Assembly (NCBI GenBank): GCA_902826605.1
Contig: CADEFM010000003.1
Coordinates: 248,001-312,000 of the forward strand
DNA: 64,000 nt
Direction: 5' to 3'
Origin: an uncultured Acidobacteriota bacterium
GTDB lineage: Bacteria; Acidobacteriota; Terriglobia; Bryobacterales; Bryobacteraceae
The notes below the pieces were generated by a model. It was not told where the DNA came from. It saw only the letters and a list, made by a program, of their open reading frames with translations, and made no database searches. The translations under genes were made by a program, and so were the position numbers. Shown piece by piece: positions 49,673-57,999 of this stretch (its first letter is position 1; every line of letters begins with the position of its first letter).

Positions 49673-51391
49673 ATGACCAAGATTTCTCACCCTGTCTTCT
49701 GTGTTGCCAGCTTGCTGATGGTGCAGCCTCTCTTGGGCGCTGACTGCGAGTCAATCGTTGGAAAATGGGCGTGGTTCGCCGGCGGCGAGGTCACCACTGC
49801 GTCCGATGGGACGTTCAGGCAGCAATCCGGCGCCAATGGAACCTGGACGTGCGCCGACGCGGCGAAAGGAATCGTCACGATGAAGTGGTCGACGGGCTTC
49901 GTGAATACGATGCTCATCTCAGCGGATGGCCGAGGCCTGTCGAGCGCGGATCGTTCCCAGGCCTTTGTGAGCGCTAGACGGGTGGGCAATCCACCGCAGC
50001 AACAGACGCAGAAGCAGGCGTCTCCGCAGCAGCCGGGGCAACAGGAGCCTGCGCCGCAGCGTCCGGGGCAGCTGCCACGCCAAGCCGGAAATGTGTCTGA
50101 TGAAAATGCGTTTGCGCAGGGGCGCAAGCTCGCCGCTTCCGGCCAGTGTCAGGCGGCGATTCCGTTTCTCGATCAAGCGATCCGTGCCAACCCGCGCCAC
50201 TTCCACGCGCTCTCCGATCGCGGGAGATGCAAAGCGATACTCGGGCAACTCGCGCAGGGTCTTGCCGATCTGGATGCAGCTGTCAAGGCCGCGCCGAACG
50301 ATATGAGCCCCTATTACAATCGTGCCAGCTTGAGAGCGGACGGGGGCGATGGAGACGGTGCACTGGCGGATCTGGATTGGTCGATTCGTCTCATGCCGAT
50401 GAATGCAGCGGGACATGCGGCACGGGCGGGGCTCTTTGAAGCGATGGGACGCACGGTGGAATCTCGGTTTGACCGGGAGCTCGCCTACAAGCTTGTGGAC
50501 ACATTCAAGTCGACCCAGCGAGTCACCGTGGATCGAGTGTTGCAGACGTGGACGGCCAAGCGGGTCCGCCCGGCGAGCGCTTCACCGGGGGGCGGGAACC
50601 CTATTGTGTTTGCCTCCCGAGCCTTGGATGAGGGCCGTACACGTGCCGCCATTGCCACTTTAGATGCAGCGCTCGCGGGGCGTCCGGGCGATGTCTCCTG
50701 GCTTGTCTTTCGCGCGCGCCTGCATCGCGAAATCGGCCAACCCACGCAAGCTCTGGAAGACCTGGCGCGAGTCCCGCGACAGGGAGCAAGCGCCCCCTTG
50801 CTGGTGGAAAAAGGCCGCGCATTGCGCCAATTGTGCATGTTCAAGGACGAAGTCGCGGAATACACCAACGCGATCCGGCTGGACCCGCGATACGTGCCTG
50901 CGTATTTCGAACGCGCGTTCACTGTCATGTTCTACAACAAGGGAAGAGATGCGATTCCCGATCTCACCAAGGTGATCGAACTCGATCCCAACAATTGGAT
51001 CGCGTATAACTACCGTGGTGAATTGAATCGCTACTGGTTCCAATTACAGGCAGCGATCTCCGACTACCGAAAGTCTATCGCCATCAACCCAAACTTTGCC
51101 CAGGCCCAGTGCAACCTCGGATTTGCTTTGCGAGCAGGACGCGTGATGCAGGAGGCGGACGTATGGCTGGCCAGATGCTTCGCTCTTGATCCTTCGGAGC
51201 GGGAAGTGGCACGGCGGGAATTCGCGAAAATTAAGGCGGGGGAGGAGCAAGGGGCACGCGACTTGAAAAGTCACATGGAATGGCTTAGCCGGAGGCGAGA
51301 GGACTATGACACCAAGACTCTATGCAATTACAATGGCGGAACCTGGCTGGGTCCTGAGCAAAAGTCTGACGGCGGGTATTGCATGAACTGA
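49673..51391 (+). CDS. Exported TPR-repeat protein with N-terminal lipocalin-like/META-type segment
   Basis: A 572-residue secreted protein. Signal peptide residues 1-23. Residues 24-105 form a beta-rich domain (I-V-G-K-W-A-W-F-x-G-G-E-V, G-T-W-T-C) like small DUF-type binding domains. A Gln/Pro-rich linker follows (about residues 108-140). Then come tetratricopeptide repeats to the C-terminus, with P-x-x-x-x-A-x-x-x-R-x-x-x (A-I-P-F-L-D-Q-A-I-R-A-N-P; E-Y-T-N-A-I-R-L-D-P; D-L-T-K-V-I-E-L-D-P). A final segment has W-L-S-R-R and C-N-Y-N-G-G-T-W. GGAG precedes the ATG. TPRs serve protein-protein contacts, and the partner is unknown. It is transcribed alone. Confidence 0.75.
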   Translation: MTKISHPVFCVASLLMVQPLLGADCESIVGKWAWFAGGEVTTASDGTFRQQSGANGTWTCADAAKGIVTMKWSTGFVNTMLISADGRGLSSADRSQAFVSARRVGNPPQQQTQKQASPQQPGQQEPAPQRPGQLPRQAGNVSDENAFAQGRKLAASGQCQAAIPFLDQAIRANPRHFHALSDRGRCKAILGQLAQGLADLDAAVKAAPNDMSPYYNRASLRADGGDGDGALADLDWSIRLMPMNAAGHAARAGLFEAMGRTVESRFDRELAYKLVDTFKSTQRVTVDRVLQTWTAKRVRPASASPGGGNPIVFASRALDEGRTRAAIATLDAALAGRPGDVSWLVFRARLHREIGQPTQALEDLARVPRQGASAPLLVEKGRALRQLCMFKDEVAEYTNAIRLDPRYVPAYFERAFTVMFYNKGRDAIPDLTKVIELDPNNWIAYNYRGELNRYWFQLQAAISDYRKSIAINPNFAQAQCNLGFALRAGRVMQEADVWLARCFALDPSEREVARREFAKIKAGEEQGARDLKSHMEWLSRRREDYDTKTLCNYNGGTWLGPEQKSDGGYCMN

Positions 51392-51612
51392 CACAGCACG
51401 CCGGGCTATCGTTCCGGAATGATATCGAACCGCGTGTCAGTACGCAGAAATCGGTGTGCAAGCTACTCCCAATCCGGCTGACGCTGTTCGCGCTACGCTC
51501 GAACGGCTCCGTTTTCGAGGATCCGGCCGCCAGCGGCGACTTTCATGCAGCGCAACAACCTCGTTGGCCAGTCCTTTATCAGAAGTGCGAGAAGTGATTT
51601 CGCCCTTTCTCC

Positions 51613-52305
51613 TCAAACGTTTCTCGATTCGATGGCAACGCGGGCGCGTTGAAAGACGTCGTGCAGCATGGGCGCGGTGAGTCTTCCAGTGGAGGTGTTC
51701 TGCTGGCTGGGGTGATACGAACCGATGAGCACGTGCGCGCCCGGGATTTCGTGCATCACGTTATGACCGAAGACGAACGGCGCGCGGCTCGAGATGATGC
51801 GGCGGTCCTTGAGAATGGCGAGGTACGCATCGAAGGCGAGCTTTCCCAGCGCCACCACGCAACGCATGTTTTTCAGGAGATCGAGCTCGCGTTCCAGATA
51901 GGGACGGCATTGTTGGAACTCTTGCGGTGACGGTTTGTTATCGGGTGGTGCGCAGCGGACGGCCGCGGTGATGTAGGCGTCGGTCAGCTCTAGTCCGTCG
52001 TTGCGAGCGTGGCTTTCGGGCTGCGAGGCGAATCCGGTTTCGTGCAACGCACGGTAGAGAAAATCGCCGGAGCGATCGCCGGTGAACATGCGGCCGGTGC
52101 GATTGCCTCCGTGCGCGGCGGGCGCCAGGCCGACGATCAGCAGGCGGGCCTGGGGATCGCCGAATGGAGGAACGGGCTTGCCCCAGTAATCCCAATCACG
52201 ATAGGCACGGCGTTTGACGCGGGCCATCCCCTCGCGGTGGGCGACCAGACGGGGGCAGAGCGTGCAGGCGGTGATTTCGCGGGCGAGGACCGAGAGCCTG
52301 CTCAT
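51613..52305 (-). CDS. Uracil-DNA glycosylase, family 5-like (UDGb)
   Basis: A 230-residue DNA repair enzyme. C-T-L-C near the N-terminus, plus later Cys in A-A-V-R-C-A and Q-Q-C-R-P, suggest the four-Cys 4Fe-4S cluster of family 4/5 enzymes. The active-site motif is G-L-A-P-A-A-H-G-G-N-R-T-G-R-M-F-T-G-D, characteristic of the UDGb (family 5) group. The second motif is G-S-Y-H-P-S-Q-Q-N-T. UDGb removes uracil and some hypoxanthine or other damaged bases. The gene is alone between the TPR gene and arsM, transcribed minus. Position near the arsenic pair is probably coincidental. Confidence 0.88.
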   Translation of the reverse strand: MSRLSVLAREITACTLCPRLVAHREGMARVKRRAYRDWDYWGKPVPPFGDPQARLLIVGLAPAAHGGNRTGRMFTGDRSGDFLYRALHETGFASQPESHARNDGLELTDAYITAAVRCAPPDNKPSPQEFQQCRPYLERELDLLKNMRCVVALGKLAFDAYLAILKDRRIISSRAPFVFGHNVMHEIPGAHVLIGSYHPSQQNTSTGRLTAPMLHDVFQRARVAIESRNV

Positions 52306-52489
52306 GCCGTTCCAATTATTCTTGCACGGACTCCACGCGGGATTTCCTGGTGCCTGAGAGACACCGGCTTCGGCAGCTTTCTGCAGATCCGCAGCCGCGC
52401 AGGCTCTAAACGGCCAGATAGGGCTTCCAATTCAAAGCCCGGGGCCGGTCCTGAGCCGAGCGCTTTTACGGCTAGCCTTCGCGAGAACG

Positions 52490-53320
52490 TCATGGTTGGA
52501 TTGGATCGTGTGGTTTGACGGCCCGTACGAATGCGCTCATGAAGCGGCCGTCCACTTGCGGAGCCAGAGCATTCACGTCAATGCCTTCCGCGCTCAGAAA
52601 CGCTCGCGCATCCTCTACACGGTATATGCGGGTAGGCTCGATTCCGATCTGCTCGAAACCGGCGGCTGCAAGTTTGGCACGATATTCGCGCTGCTCCAAC
52701 GCGCCGGCAACGCAACCCACCCACAGCAGGACGCTCTGGCGGATTTCGGCTGGTATGGTTCCGCGCGTAACGACGTCGGAGACGGCGAATCGCCCGCCAG
52801 GTTTAAGCACTCGAAACGCCTCGCGCAATACGCGATCCTTATCGGCGGAAAGATTGATCACGCAGTTTGAAATGATGACGTCGACGGAAGCGTCGGGCAA
52901 CGGAATAGTTTCGATTTCACCCTTGAGGAACTCGACGTTGGCGGCTCCGGCTTTGCGCTTGTTATCATTGGCCAGCGCCAACATTTCATCCGTCATATCG
53001 AGGCCATAGACCTTGCCGGCGGGACCGACGCGCCGTGCGGAGAGCAGGACGTCAATGCCCCCGCCGGAGCCGAGATCCAGCACCACTTCGCCGGGCTTTA
53101 GTTCAGTGAGAGCGGTGGGATTGCCGCAACCGAGTGAGGCGAGGACGGCTTCCTCCGGCAGGCCGGCGGTCTGCGAATCGCCGTACAGGTTGCTGGTTAC
53201 GGGGTCTCTGCTCAAGGAAGAGCAGCAGGAGGGCTCGCAGCAGGACGCTTCCCCACCTTGGGTTGCGCGCAGTGCGGCTTTTCCGTAGAGCTCTTTGACG
53301 GTCTCTTGAATCGTATTCAT
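52490..53320 (-). CDS. arsM: Arsenite S-adenosylmethyltransferase
   Basis: A 276-residue SAM-dependent methyltransferase. SAM site V-L-D-L-G-S-G-G-G-I-D. The three Cys needed for arsenite methylation by ArsM can be matched: L-G-C-G-N-P, S-N-C-V-I-N-L and V-G-C-V-A-G. The N-terminal C-C-E-P-S-C-C cluster may add As(III) binding. AAGGAG nine bases upstream selects the ATG at 53320. The gene follows the ArsR repressor by 14 bases, so expression should be arsenite-induced. ArsM makes methylated and volatile arsenic species, a detoxification route. Confidence 0.93.
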   Translation of the reverse strand: MNTIQETVKELYGKAALRATQGGEASCCEPSCCSSLSRDPVTSNLYGDSQTAGLPEEAVLASLGCGNPTALTELKPGEVVLDLGSGGGIDVLLSARRVGPAGKVYGLDMTDEMLALANDNKRKAGAANVEFLKGEIETIPLPDASVDVIISNCVINLSADKDRVLREAFRVLKPGGRFAVSDVVTRGTIPAEIRQSVLLWVGCVAGALEQREYRAKLAAAGFEQIGIEPTRIYRVEDARAFLSAEGIDVNALAPQVDGRFMSAFVRAVKPHDPIQP

Positions 53321-53334
53321 GGTTGTTTGCTCCT

Positions 53335-53676
53335 TTATTTGCAAATGCGGATAATGGCCTGCGGCTGGATCGCGTGATTGCGCGTGCAGCATTCGGCATA
53401 GAGGAACCCTAGAACCTCGCTGAGTGCGTCCGTGTTGGCGTTATATCGCAGAAACGTTCCCTCGCGGCGGACTCGCACCAAGTTTTCGTTCTTGAGCTTG
53501 TTGAGGTGATGCGACAGCGTGGACGCGGAAATATCGAGGGCGAATTGGATGTCACCCACCACCATGCCGCCGGGGTGGGCGGAGAGCAAGAGCCGCATGA
53601 TGTGCAGGCGGGATTCCGTTCCCATCGCCGCGAACATGTCGGCGTAGCGAGTTACGTCTTCGGCGCGCCTCTTCAT
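53335..53676 (-). CDS. arsR: ArsR-family arsenic-responsive repressor
   Basis: A 113-residue winged-helix repressor. The HTH reads A-L-D-I-S-A-S-T-L-S-H-H-L-N-K-L, followed by the wing R-R-E-G-T-F-L-R-Y. The vicinal Cys pair in A-E-C-C-T-R-N near the C-terminus is a likely As(III) sensor. This is unlike the Cys-free ArsR paralogue at 19041. It is the first gene of arsR-arsM. The message probably starts about eight bases before the ATG, since a consensus promoter lies close and no SD is visible. A divergent YkgJ-type gene shares the intergenic region. Confidence 0.9.
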   Translation of the reverse strand: MKRRAEDVTRYADMFAAMGTESRLHIMRLLLSAHPGGMVVGDIQFALDISASTLSHHLNKLKNENLVRVRREGTFLRYNANTDALSEVLGFLYAECCTRNHAIQPQAIIRICK

Positions 53677-53677
53677 G

Positions 53678-53718
53678 ATTCTATACTTCTATAGTAATAG
53701 AATTATGGAAGTTGTCAA
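53678..53718 (-). promoter_or_regulatory. Promoter and probable ArsR operator of arsR-arsM
   Basis: On the minus strand a perfect TTGACA (53718 to 53713) precedes TACTAT (53696 to 53691) with a 16-base spacer. The inverted repeat ATTCTAT (53678-53684) / ATAGAAT (53697-53703) overlaps the -10 and start region, where ArsR binding would block transcription. The distance from the likely start to the arsR ATG is under ten bases. Confidence 0.58.
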
Positions 53719-53747
53719 GCGCGATGTGATCAGGGCAGTCTGCGATC

Positions 53748-54140
53748 ATGAAGTCACCCATGGATTCCGTCCGCTTCACCTGCCAGCCGGGGTGCATCAA
53801 ATGTTGCGAACAAAAGGGGTTTGTCTATCTGACCGAGGACGACCTGAAGCGGGCCGCCGCGTTTGTGGAGATGACGCCGCGGGCGTTCGAGAAGAAGTAC
53901 GTTTATCGAACGGCGCATGAGTTGCGGTTTCGCAAGCCTCGGGAGAAACAATGCCCGTTCCTGCTCGAAGACGGATGCAGCATTCATCCGGCGAAGCCCA
54001 TGCAGTGCCGGGCGTTTCCATTCTGGGGTGAGTTGTTGGATAGCCGCAAGGAATGGAATCGCACGGCGCGGTATTGTCCGGGGATCGGCAAAGGGCCGCT
54101 CATTCAGATCGCCGCCGCGCGGCGGATGGGCGGAGAATAG
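53748..54140 (+). CDS. YkgJ-family cysteine-cluster protein
   Basis: A 130-residue protein with the zinc- or iron-binding pattern of the YkgJ/CxxCx5CC family: C-Q-P-G-C-I-K-C-C near residue 13, then Q-C-P-F-L, G-C-S-I-H-P-x-K-P-x-Q-C-R-x-F-P, and Y-C-P-G-I-G-K-G. All cluster Cys are present. Function is unknown for most members, though some are proposed metal chaperones or oxidoreductases. It starts about 70 bases from the divergent arsR start; metal-thiol chemistry could link them, but no direct evidence exists. The start could also be the ATG at 53760. Confidence 0.78.
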   Translation: MKSPMDSVRFTCQPGCIKCCEQKGFVYLTEDDLKRAAAFVEMTPRAFEKKYVYRTAHELRFRKPREKQCPFLLEDGCSIHPAKPMQCRAFPFWGELLDSRKEWNRTARYCPGIGKGPLIQIAAARRMGGE

Positions 54141-54142
54141 GA

Positions 54143-54862
54143 TTAGCGCAAGCCCAGGCCACCGTCCACGGCTAGAATCTGTCCGGTCGTGAATTTCGTG
54201 GCAGTCAAGAAGTAGACCACTGCGTCGGCGATTTCATCGGCTGTGCCTGCGCGGCACGCTGGCGTTGCCGCTACCAGGCGCGTGACGCGATCGTCATAAG
54301 GTCCGAATGGAATCACGCCCGGCGCGACGGAGTTCACCGTGACGGTCGGCGCGAAGGCTTTCGCTAGCGCCTTGGTCAGCATGATGACGCCAGCTTTGGA
54401 TGCGCAGTAGTGGGCGTGATGAGCCCAAGGATGTAAACCTCCTAGGGAACTGATGTTTACGATGCTTCCGCCCGCGCCCGCCAGCATGTGCTTCGCGGCT
54501 TGCTGGCAGCAAAAAAATGTGGCTTTGAGATTCACGTTGTGGATGAAATCCCAGTCCGCCTCGGTGACTTCCAACGGGTTGATGCGAGTGAAGCGGGCGG
54601 CGTTGTTGACCAGACCGTCGATGCGTCCGAAGTGTGCGGTCACCGCATTGAAGAGAGACTCAATTTCGCCGACGTTCTCTAGATTTGCGCGGAACAGGGG
54701 TGCGCCGCCGCACTCGGCCGCGGTCGCCTTCGCTTCGGCCTCTGACTCCTGGTAGTGGACGGCGACGCGGGCACCTTCGCGGGCCAGGCGCAGCGCGATT
54801 CCGCGGCCGATGCGTTTGGCCGCGCCGGTGACCAGAATCACGTGTCCTTCGAGTGTGGGCAT
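54143..54862 (-). CDS. Short-chain dehydrogenase/reductase (pteridine reductase-like)
   Basis: A 239-residue classical SDR. T-G-A-A-K-R-I-G-R-G-I-A is the cofactor site, and the basic Lys/Arg in it favours NADPH, as in FolM/pteridine reductases. N-N-A follows. Ser in I-S-S, Y-C-A-S-K (Tyr/Lys) and S-V-A-P-G-V complete the active site. It could reduce dihydropteridines or beta-ketoacyl groups. The gene begins 26 bases after the MFS transporter stop and is the last of the six-gene minus-strand operon. Confidence 0.85.
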   Translation of the reverse strand: MPTLEGHVILVTGAAKRIGRGIALRLAREGARVAVHYQESEAEAKATAAECGGAPLFRANLENVGEIESLFNAVTAHFGRIDGLVNNAARFTRINPLEVTEADWDFIHNVNLKATFFCCQQAAKHMLAGAGGSIVNISSLGGLHPWAHHAHYCASKAGVIMLTKALAKAFAPTVTVNSVAPGVIPFGPYDDRVTRLVAATPACRAGTADEIADAVVYFLTATKFTTGQILAVDGGLGLR

Positions 54863-54888
54863 CTCTTTTATGCTAAACCGTGTTCATG

Positions 54889-56187
54889 CTAAACCGTGGG
54901 ATCGCCATGCACTTCCACCTCGTCTGGTTCTACGCCTGCGAGAGCCGGTTCGGGCAGCCATCCGCGGTAGTTCGCCCATCCCCAAAAGAGCGCAGTGCTG
55001 GCGCTGAGCACGCCGGCAACTGCACCAATGGTGCGCGGGCTGGTGTGATCGGACGCGTAACCGGCCAACGCCATGGACGCCATCATCGTCATCCAATTCC
55101 AGGTTTCGATGGTGGAGAACACGCGGCCCCGGAAATCGTGCGCGACATGGCGCAGAAGCTGGGCGGTGTTGAGCACCGAGCTCACCGCCACACCCGCTCG
55201 TGAAATACCAATGAACAGGAGGGCAGCCGCGTAGGTGGGCGCTAAGGCGAACAGCACGTATGCGCCGCCGTGGATAACGTAGCAAATTGAAATGGTTCGC
55301 TTGTATCCGGCGAAGCTTAGATGCGGCCCCATACGATGCGCGATCATCGCGCCGATGATGAGGCCAATTCCGGCGCATCCCCAAATGATGCCGATGCCTG
55401 AGGGGCCTCGCTGGAAGACCTTTTCACCGAATAGGCTGAACAGAATCTGCGCCGCGCCTCCTCCGGTAGCCCACCCTACCGCCACCAGGCCGATACCGAA
55501 GATCAGCGGCGAGGAGCGCATGTAGCGCAGGCCTTCGGTGTATTCATGCCACGGCCGGACGACACGATCCTCGGAGAGATCGGAGCGCTGCGCGCGGAAG
55601 CCGGAGGGCACGCGAAGCTTAGAAACGCAAAATGCCGAGAAAAAGAATGAGGCAGCGTTGAAAACGAACGCCCATGTATACCCGAACGACGTTACCGACG
55701 CGCCTCCCAGGAAAGAACCGAGAGTCAGCGTGGTCCATTGCGTGAGCTGCGTCAGCGAATTCGCGGTGTGCAGCTCACCACGCGTGGCGATGGAAGGCAG
55801 AATGGCGGCACGTCCGCTGGTGAAAAACGGCGAGGCGAACATCAACAGCCCGCTCAGCAAGTACAGCAGCCAGGTGCGGCCAGCGGGAATCGCGAAGATG
55901 AAACCGATGGCAACGGCGGCGCGCATCAGATCGCTGAGGATCATAATGCGGCGGCGGTCCATGCGGTCGAGAAGCACGCCGGCAATGGGTCCGGCAATCA
56001 TCACCGCGACCGCGCGCGCCAGCAGGACTCCGGCGACCACCAGGCCAGAACCTGTATTCGCCAGCGCCAAGCTGAACACCGCGATATTGTTGAAATTATC
56101 GCCAACTTCGCTAACAACCTGGCCCGACCATGTGGCGCGATAGTTGTCATTGGAGCGCAGCAGCCCTAGGAAGCCGCCGCGGCTCAA
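54889..56187 (-). CDS. MFS transporter (efflux-type)
   Basis: A 432-residue permease with 12 hydrophobic helices. D-R-M-D-R-R-R in the loop between helices 2 and 3 is the MFS motif A region. The pattern resembles Enterobactin/macrolide efflux-type MFS (MefA/EntS-like). The start is a TTG that overlaps the menC stop (TTGA), with GGAG eight bases before it. The longer upstream frame is the menC gene read in another frame. Substrate is unknown. It lies between menC and the SDR in the same operon. Confidence 0.82.
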   Translation of the reverse strand: MSRGGFLGLLRSNDNYRATWSGQVVSEVGDNFNNIAVFSLALANTGSGLVVAGVLLARAVAVMIAGPIAGVLLDRMDRRRIMILSDLMRAAVAIGFIFAIPAGRTWLLYLLSGLLMFASPFFTSGRAAILPSIATRGELHTANSLTQLTQWTTLTLGSFLGGASVTSFGYTWAFVFNAASFFFSAFCVSKLRVPSGFRAQRSDLSEDRVVRPWHEYTEGLRYMRSSPLIFGIGLVAVGWATGGGAAQILFSLFGEKVFQRGPSGIGIIWGCAGIGLIIGAMIAHRMGPHLSFAGYKRTISICYVIHGGAYVLFALAPTYAAALLFIGISRAGVAVSSVLNTAQLLRHVAHDFRGRVFSTIETWNWMTMMASMALAGYASDHTSPRTIGAVAGVLSASTALFWGWANYRGWLPEPALAGVEPDEVEVHGDPTV

Positions 56188-57299
56188 GAGAGCGTCTCCT
56201 CGCGCACGGTGACGCTTTTCAGGTAATCGAAATCGATGTGATAGCCGAAGCCGGGCGCGGTGGGCACGGCGATGGTTCCTTGGGAAGACACTTCCACGGG
56301 CGGGACGATGATGTCGCGCGTCCAATAGCGCTTGCTGGCGGACACGTCGCCGGGGAGGACGAAATTGGGAAGCGTGGAGAGTGCAATGTTGTGCGCGCGC
56401 CCGATGCCGGATTCCAGCATTCCGCCGCACCACACCGGGATGCCGTTCGATTGCGCGATATCGTGAATGCGCCGAGCTTCGCGGAAACCGCCGACGCGTC
56501 CGAGTTTGATATTGATGATGCCGCACGCGTGCATGGCGATGGCTTGTTCGGCGTGGCGCGCGGTGCGGATACATTCATCCAGGCAGAGCGGCGTTGCTAA
56601 CTGTTTCTGCAGTGTTGCGTGGTCGATGATGTCGTCGTGCTCCAGCGGCTGCTCGATCATCATCAGATTGAATTCGTCCAATTGCTTGAGGCGGCCGGCG
56701 TCCGCCAGGGTGTACGCCGAATTCGCATCGGCCATTAATCGGATATTCGGGAACACACGGCGCACTTCGCGGATCACGGCAATATCCCAGCCGGGTTTGA
56801 TTTTGATTTTGATGCGCTGATAGCCCGCGTTGACTTCGGTTTCGATTGTGTTCAAGAGCTGCTCAACGGAATCGTGAATGCCGATGGAAACGCCGCATGC
56901 AATTTCGGTGCGCGCCCCTCCGCCAATATGCCGTGCCAGGGGAATACCCGCGCGGCGTGCTTCCAGATCCCACACCGCGGCTTCCAGTCCACCCCTCGCC
57001 ATGAAGTGACCACGGATGTGGGCAGTGCGGCCGAAGATTTCCGTAGCGCTCGCCAGCGGATGATGGAGGACTCGCGGGGCGGCGCAATTGACGAGCAGGG
57101 GCCAGATCGACGCGGTCCACTCTTCGTTGTAGAACGGATTCTCGCCCGCAGTGACTTCGCCCCACCCAGAAAGACCATCCGAGACCACTTCCACCAGGAC
57201 GATATCGCGAGCATAGGTGCGGCTGAAGCTGGTCTCAAAAAAATGCACCAGCGGCATACGAATCTGACGAAGGACGATACGCTCAATTTGAAACGACAT
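56184..57299 (-). CDS. menC: o-Succinylbenzoate synthase (enolase superfamily)
   Basis: A 371-residue enolase-superfamily enzyme. K-I-K-I-K-P carries the K-x-K catalytic Lys. Metal ligands are in A-D-A-N, I-E-Q-P and L-D-E-C, and the second Lys in N-I-K-L-G-R-V-G-G. This set fits the OSBS/N-succinylamino acid racemase branch, which makes o-succinylbenzoate for menaquinone. No other men gene is in the window, so the racemase activity remains possible. ATG at 57299 is one base after the GNAT stop; the frame's earlier ATG would overlap that gene. It overlaps the MFS start by four bases. Confidence 0.85.
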   Translation of the reverse strand: MSFQIERIVLRQIRMPLVHFFETSFSRTYARDIVLVEVVSDGLSGWGEVTAGENPFYNEEWTASIWPLLVNCAAPRVLHHPLASATEIFGRTAHIRGHFMARGGLEAAVWDLEARRAGIPLARHIGGGARTEIACGVSIGIHDSVEQLLNTIETEVNAGYQRIKIKIKPGWDIAVIREVRRVFPNIRLMADANSAYTLADAGRLKQLDEFNLMMIEQPLEHDDIIDHATLQKQLATPLCLDECIRTARHAEQAIAMHACGIINIKLGRVGGFREARRIHDIAQSNGIPVWCGGMLESGIGRAHNIALSTLPNFVLPGDVSASKRYWTRDIIVPPVEVSSQGTIAVPTAPGFGYHIDFDYLKSVTVREETLS

Positions 57300-57300
57300 G

Positions 57301-57999
57301 CTATTCCATCCGGCCCAAGAGATACACGCCCGATTCTTTCGTGCGCTCAAAACCCACTACCGTCATGCCAGCCGCGAACAGCTCCTGAAACCTTTCACGG
57401 TTGTGGTCTTGGAGCGAGCGCGCTTGCACGGGGTTGGAGCGTTTGATTTCGGAAATATCGGTGGGGACGGGAATACGCGCTTCAATCACAGGCTTCATGC
57501 GTTCACGCGCGATGTGCCATTCGACCACCAGGCGGTCCGTCGGTAAGCCGTTTTGCAAACGGCTCGTCGTGGTGCCGTAGTGATTCGGAAGGTATTGTCG
57601 CGCGACGGCTCCCACTTTCTCTATATTGAAATACGCGTTTTTTACTTCCAGTGGATCGAAGGTCCATTCGATCAGTGAAATTCCGCGCGCGAGCGCCTTA
57701 TCCCGCTGGGCCATTTTCAACTGGAAGCCGGCGTCGGTGTCGCGATACTCGGGCAGCACGCCGAGCATGTGGCTATGGAGGTAGATTGAACCGTCGGGCT
57801 TAACGCCGGGAAGGGCCATGCAGAACCCGAACATGAAGTCTCCGTCGAATGCTCCCAGTACTTGTCCGCCGATGCTTTTGGCGACCACGAAGAGCCGCAC
57901 TGGCAGAAGATCCAGATCTTCCCACCCCCAGATGATTCGCTGCAGCTGCACGGCATCGGCAAACTCGGCATGATTTGCCATGTCGCGAATCTCTGTCAT
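57301..57999 (-). CDS. GNAT-type acyltransferase-like protein
   Basis: A 232-residue cytoplasmic protein. The N-terminal half has the GNAT pattern: helix 1-2 (A-V-Q-L-Q-R-I-I-W-G-W), strand pair with L-G-A-F-D-G-D-F-M-F-G-F-C-M-A-L-P, then S-H-M-L-G-V-L-P-E-Y-R-D-T-D-A-G, equivalent to the acetyl-CoA P-loop region. The rest (I-E-W-T-F-D-P-L, F-N-I-E-K-V-G-A) matches the predicted acyltransferase family often found beside menC. A start ATG overlaps the mazG stop (ATGA). Adjacency to menC supports a link with the OSBS/NSAR function. Confidence 0.8.
   Translation of the reverse strand: MTEIRDMANHAEFADAVQLQRIIWGWEDLDLLPVRLFVVAKSIGGQVLGAFDGDFMFGFCMALPGVKPDGSIYLHSHMLGVLPEYRDTDAGFQLKMAQRDKALARGISLIEWTFDPLEVKNAYFNIEKVGAVARQYLPNHYGTTTSRLQNGLPTDRLVVEWHIARERMKPVIEARIPVPTDISEIKRSNPVQARSLQDHNRERFQELFAAGMTVVGFERTKESGVYLLGRME

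Noticed and set aside
49360..49680. Minus-strand frame of about 106 codons in the gap before the TPR gene
   Set aside because: Cys/Ser/Pro-rich without domain or ribosome site, and it overlaps the TPR gene start.
56188..56574. Upstream extension of the MFS transporter
   Set aside because: This is the menC coding sequence read in another frame (Arg/His-rich). The TTG start with GGAG at 56187 explains the gene better.
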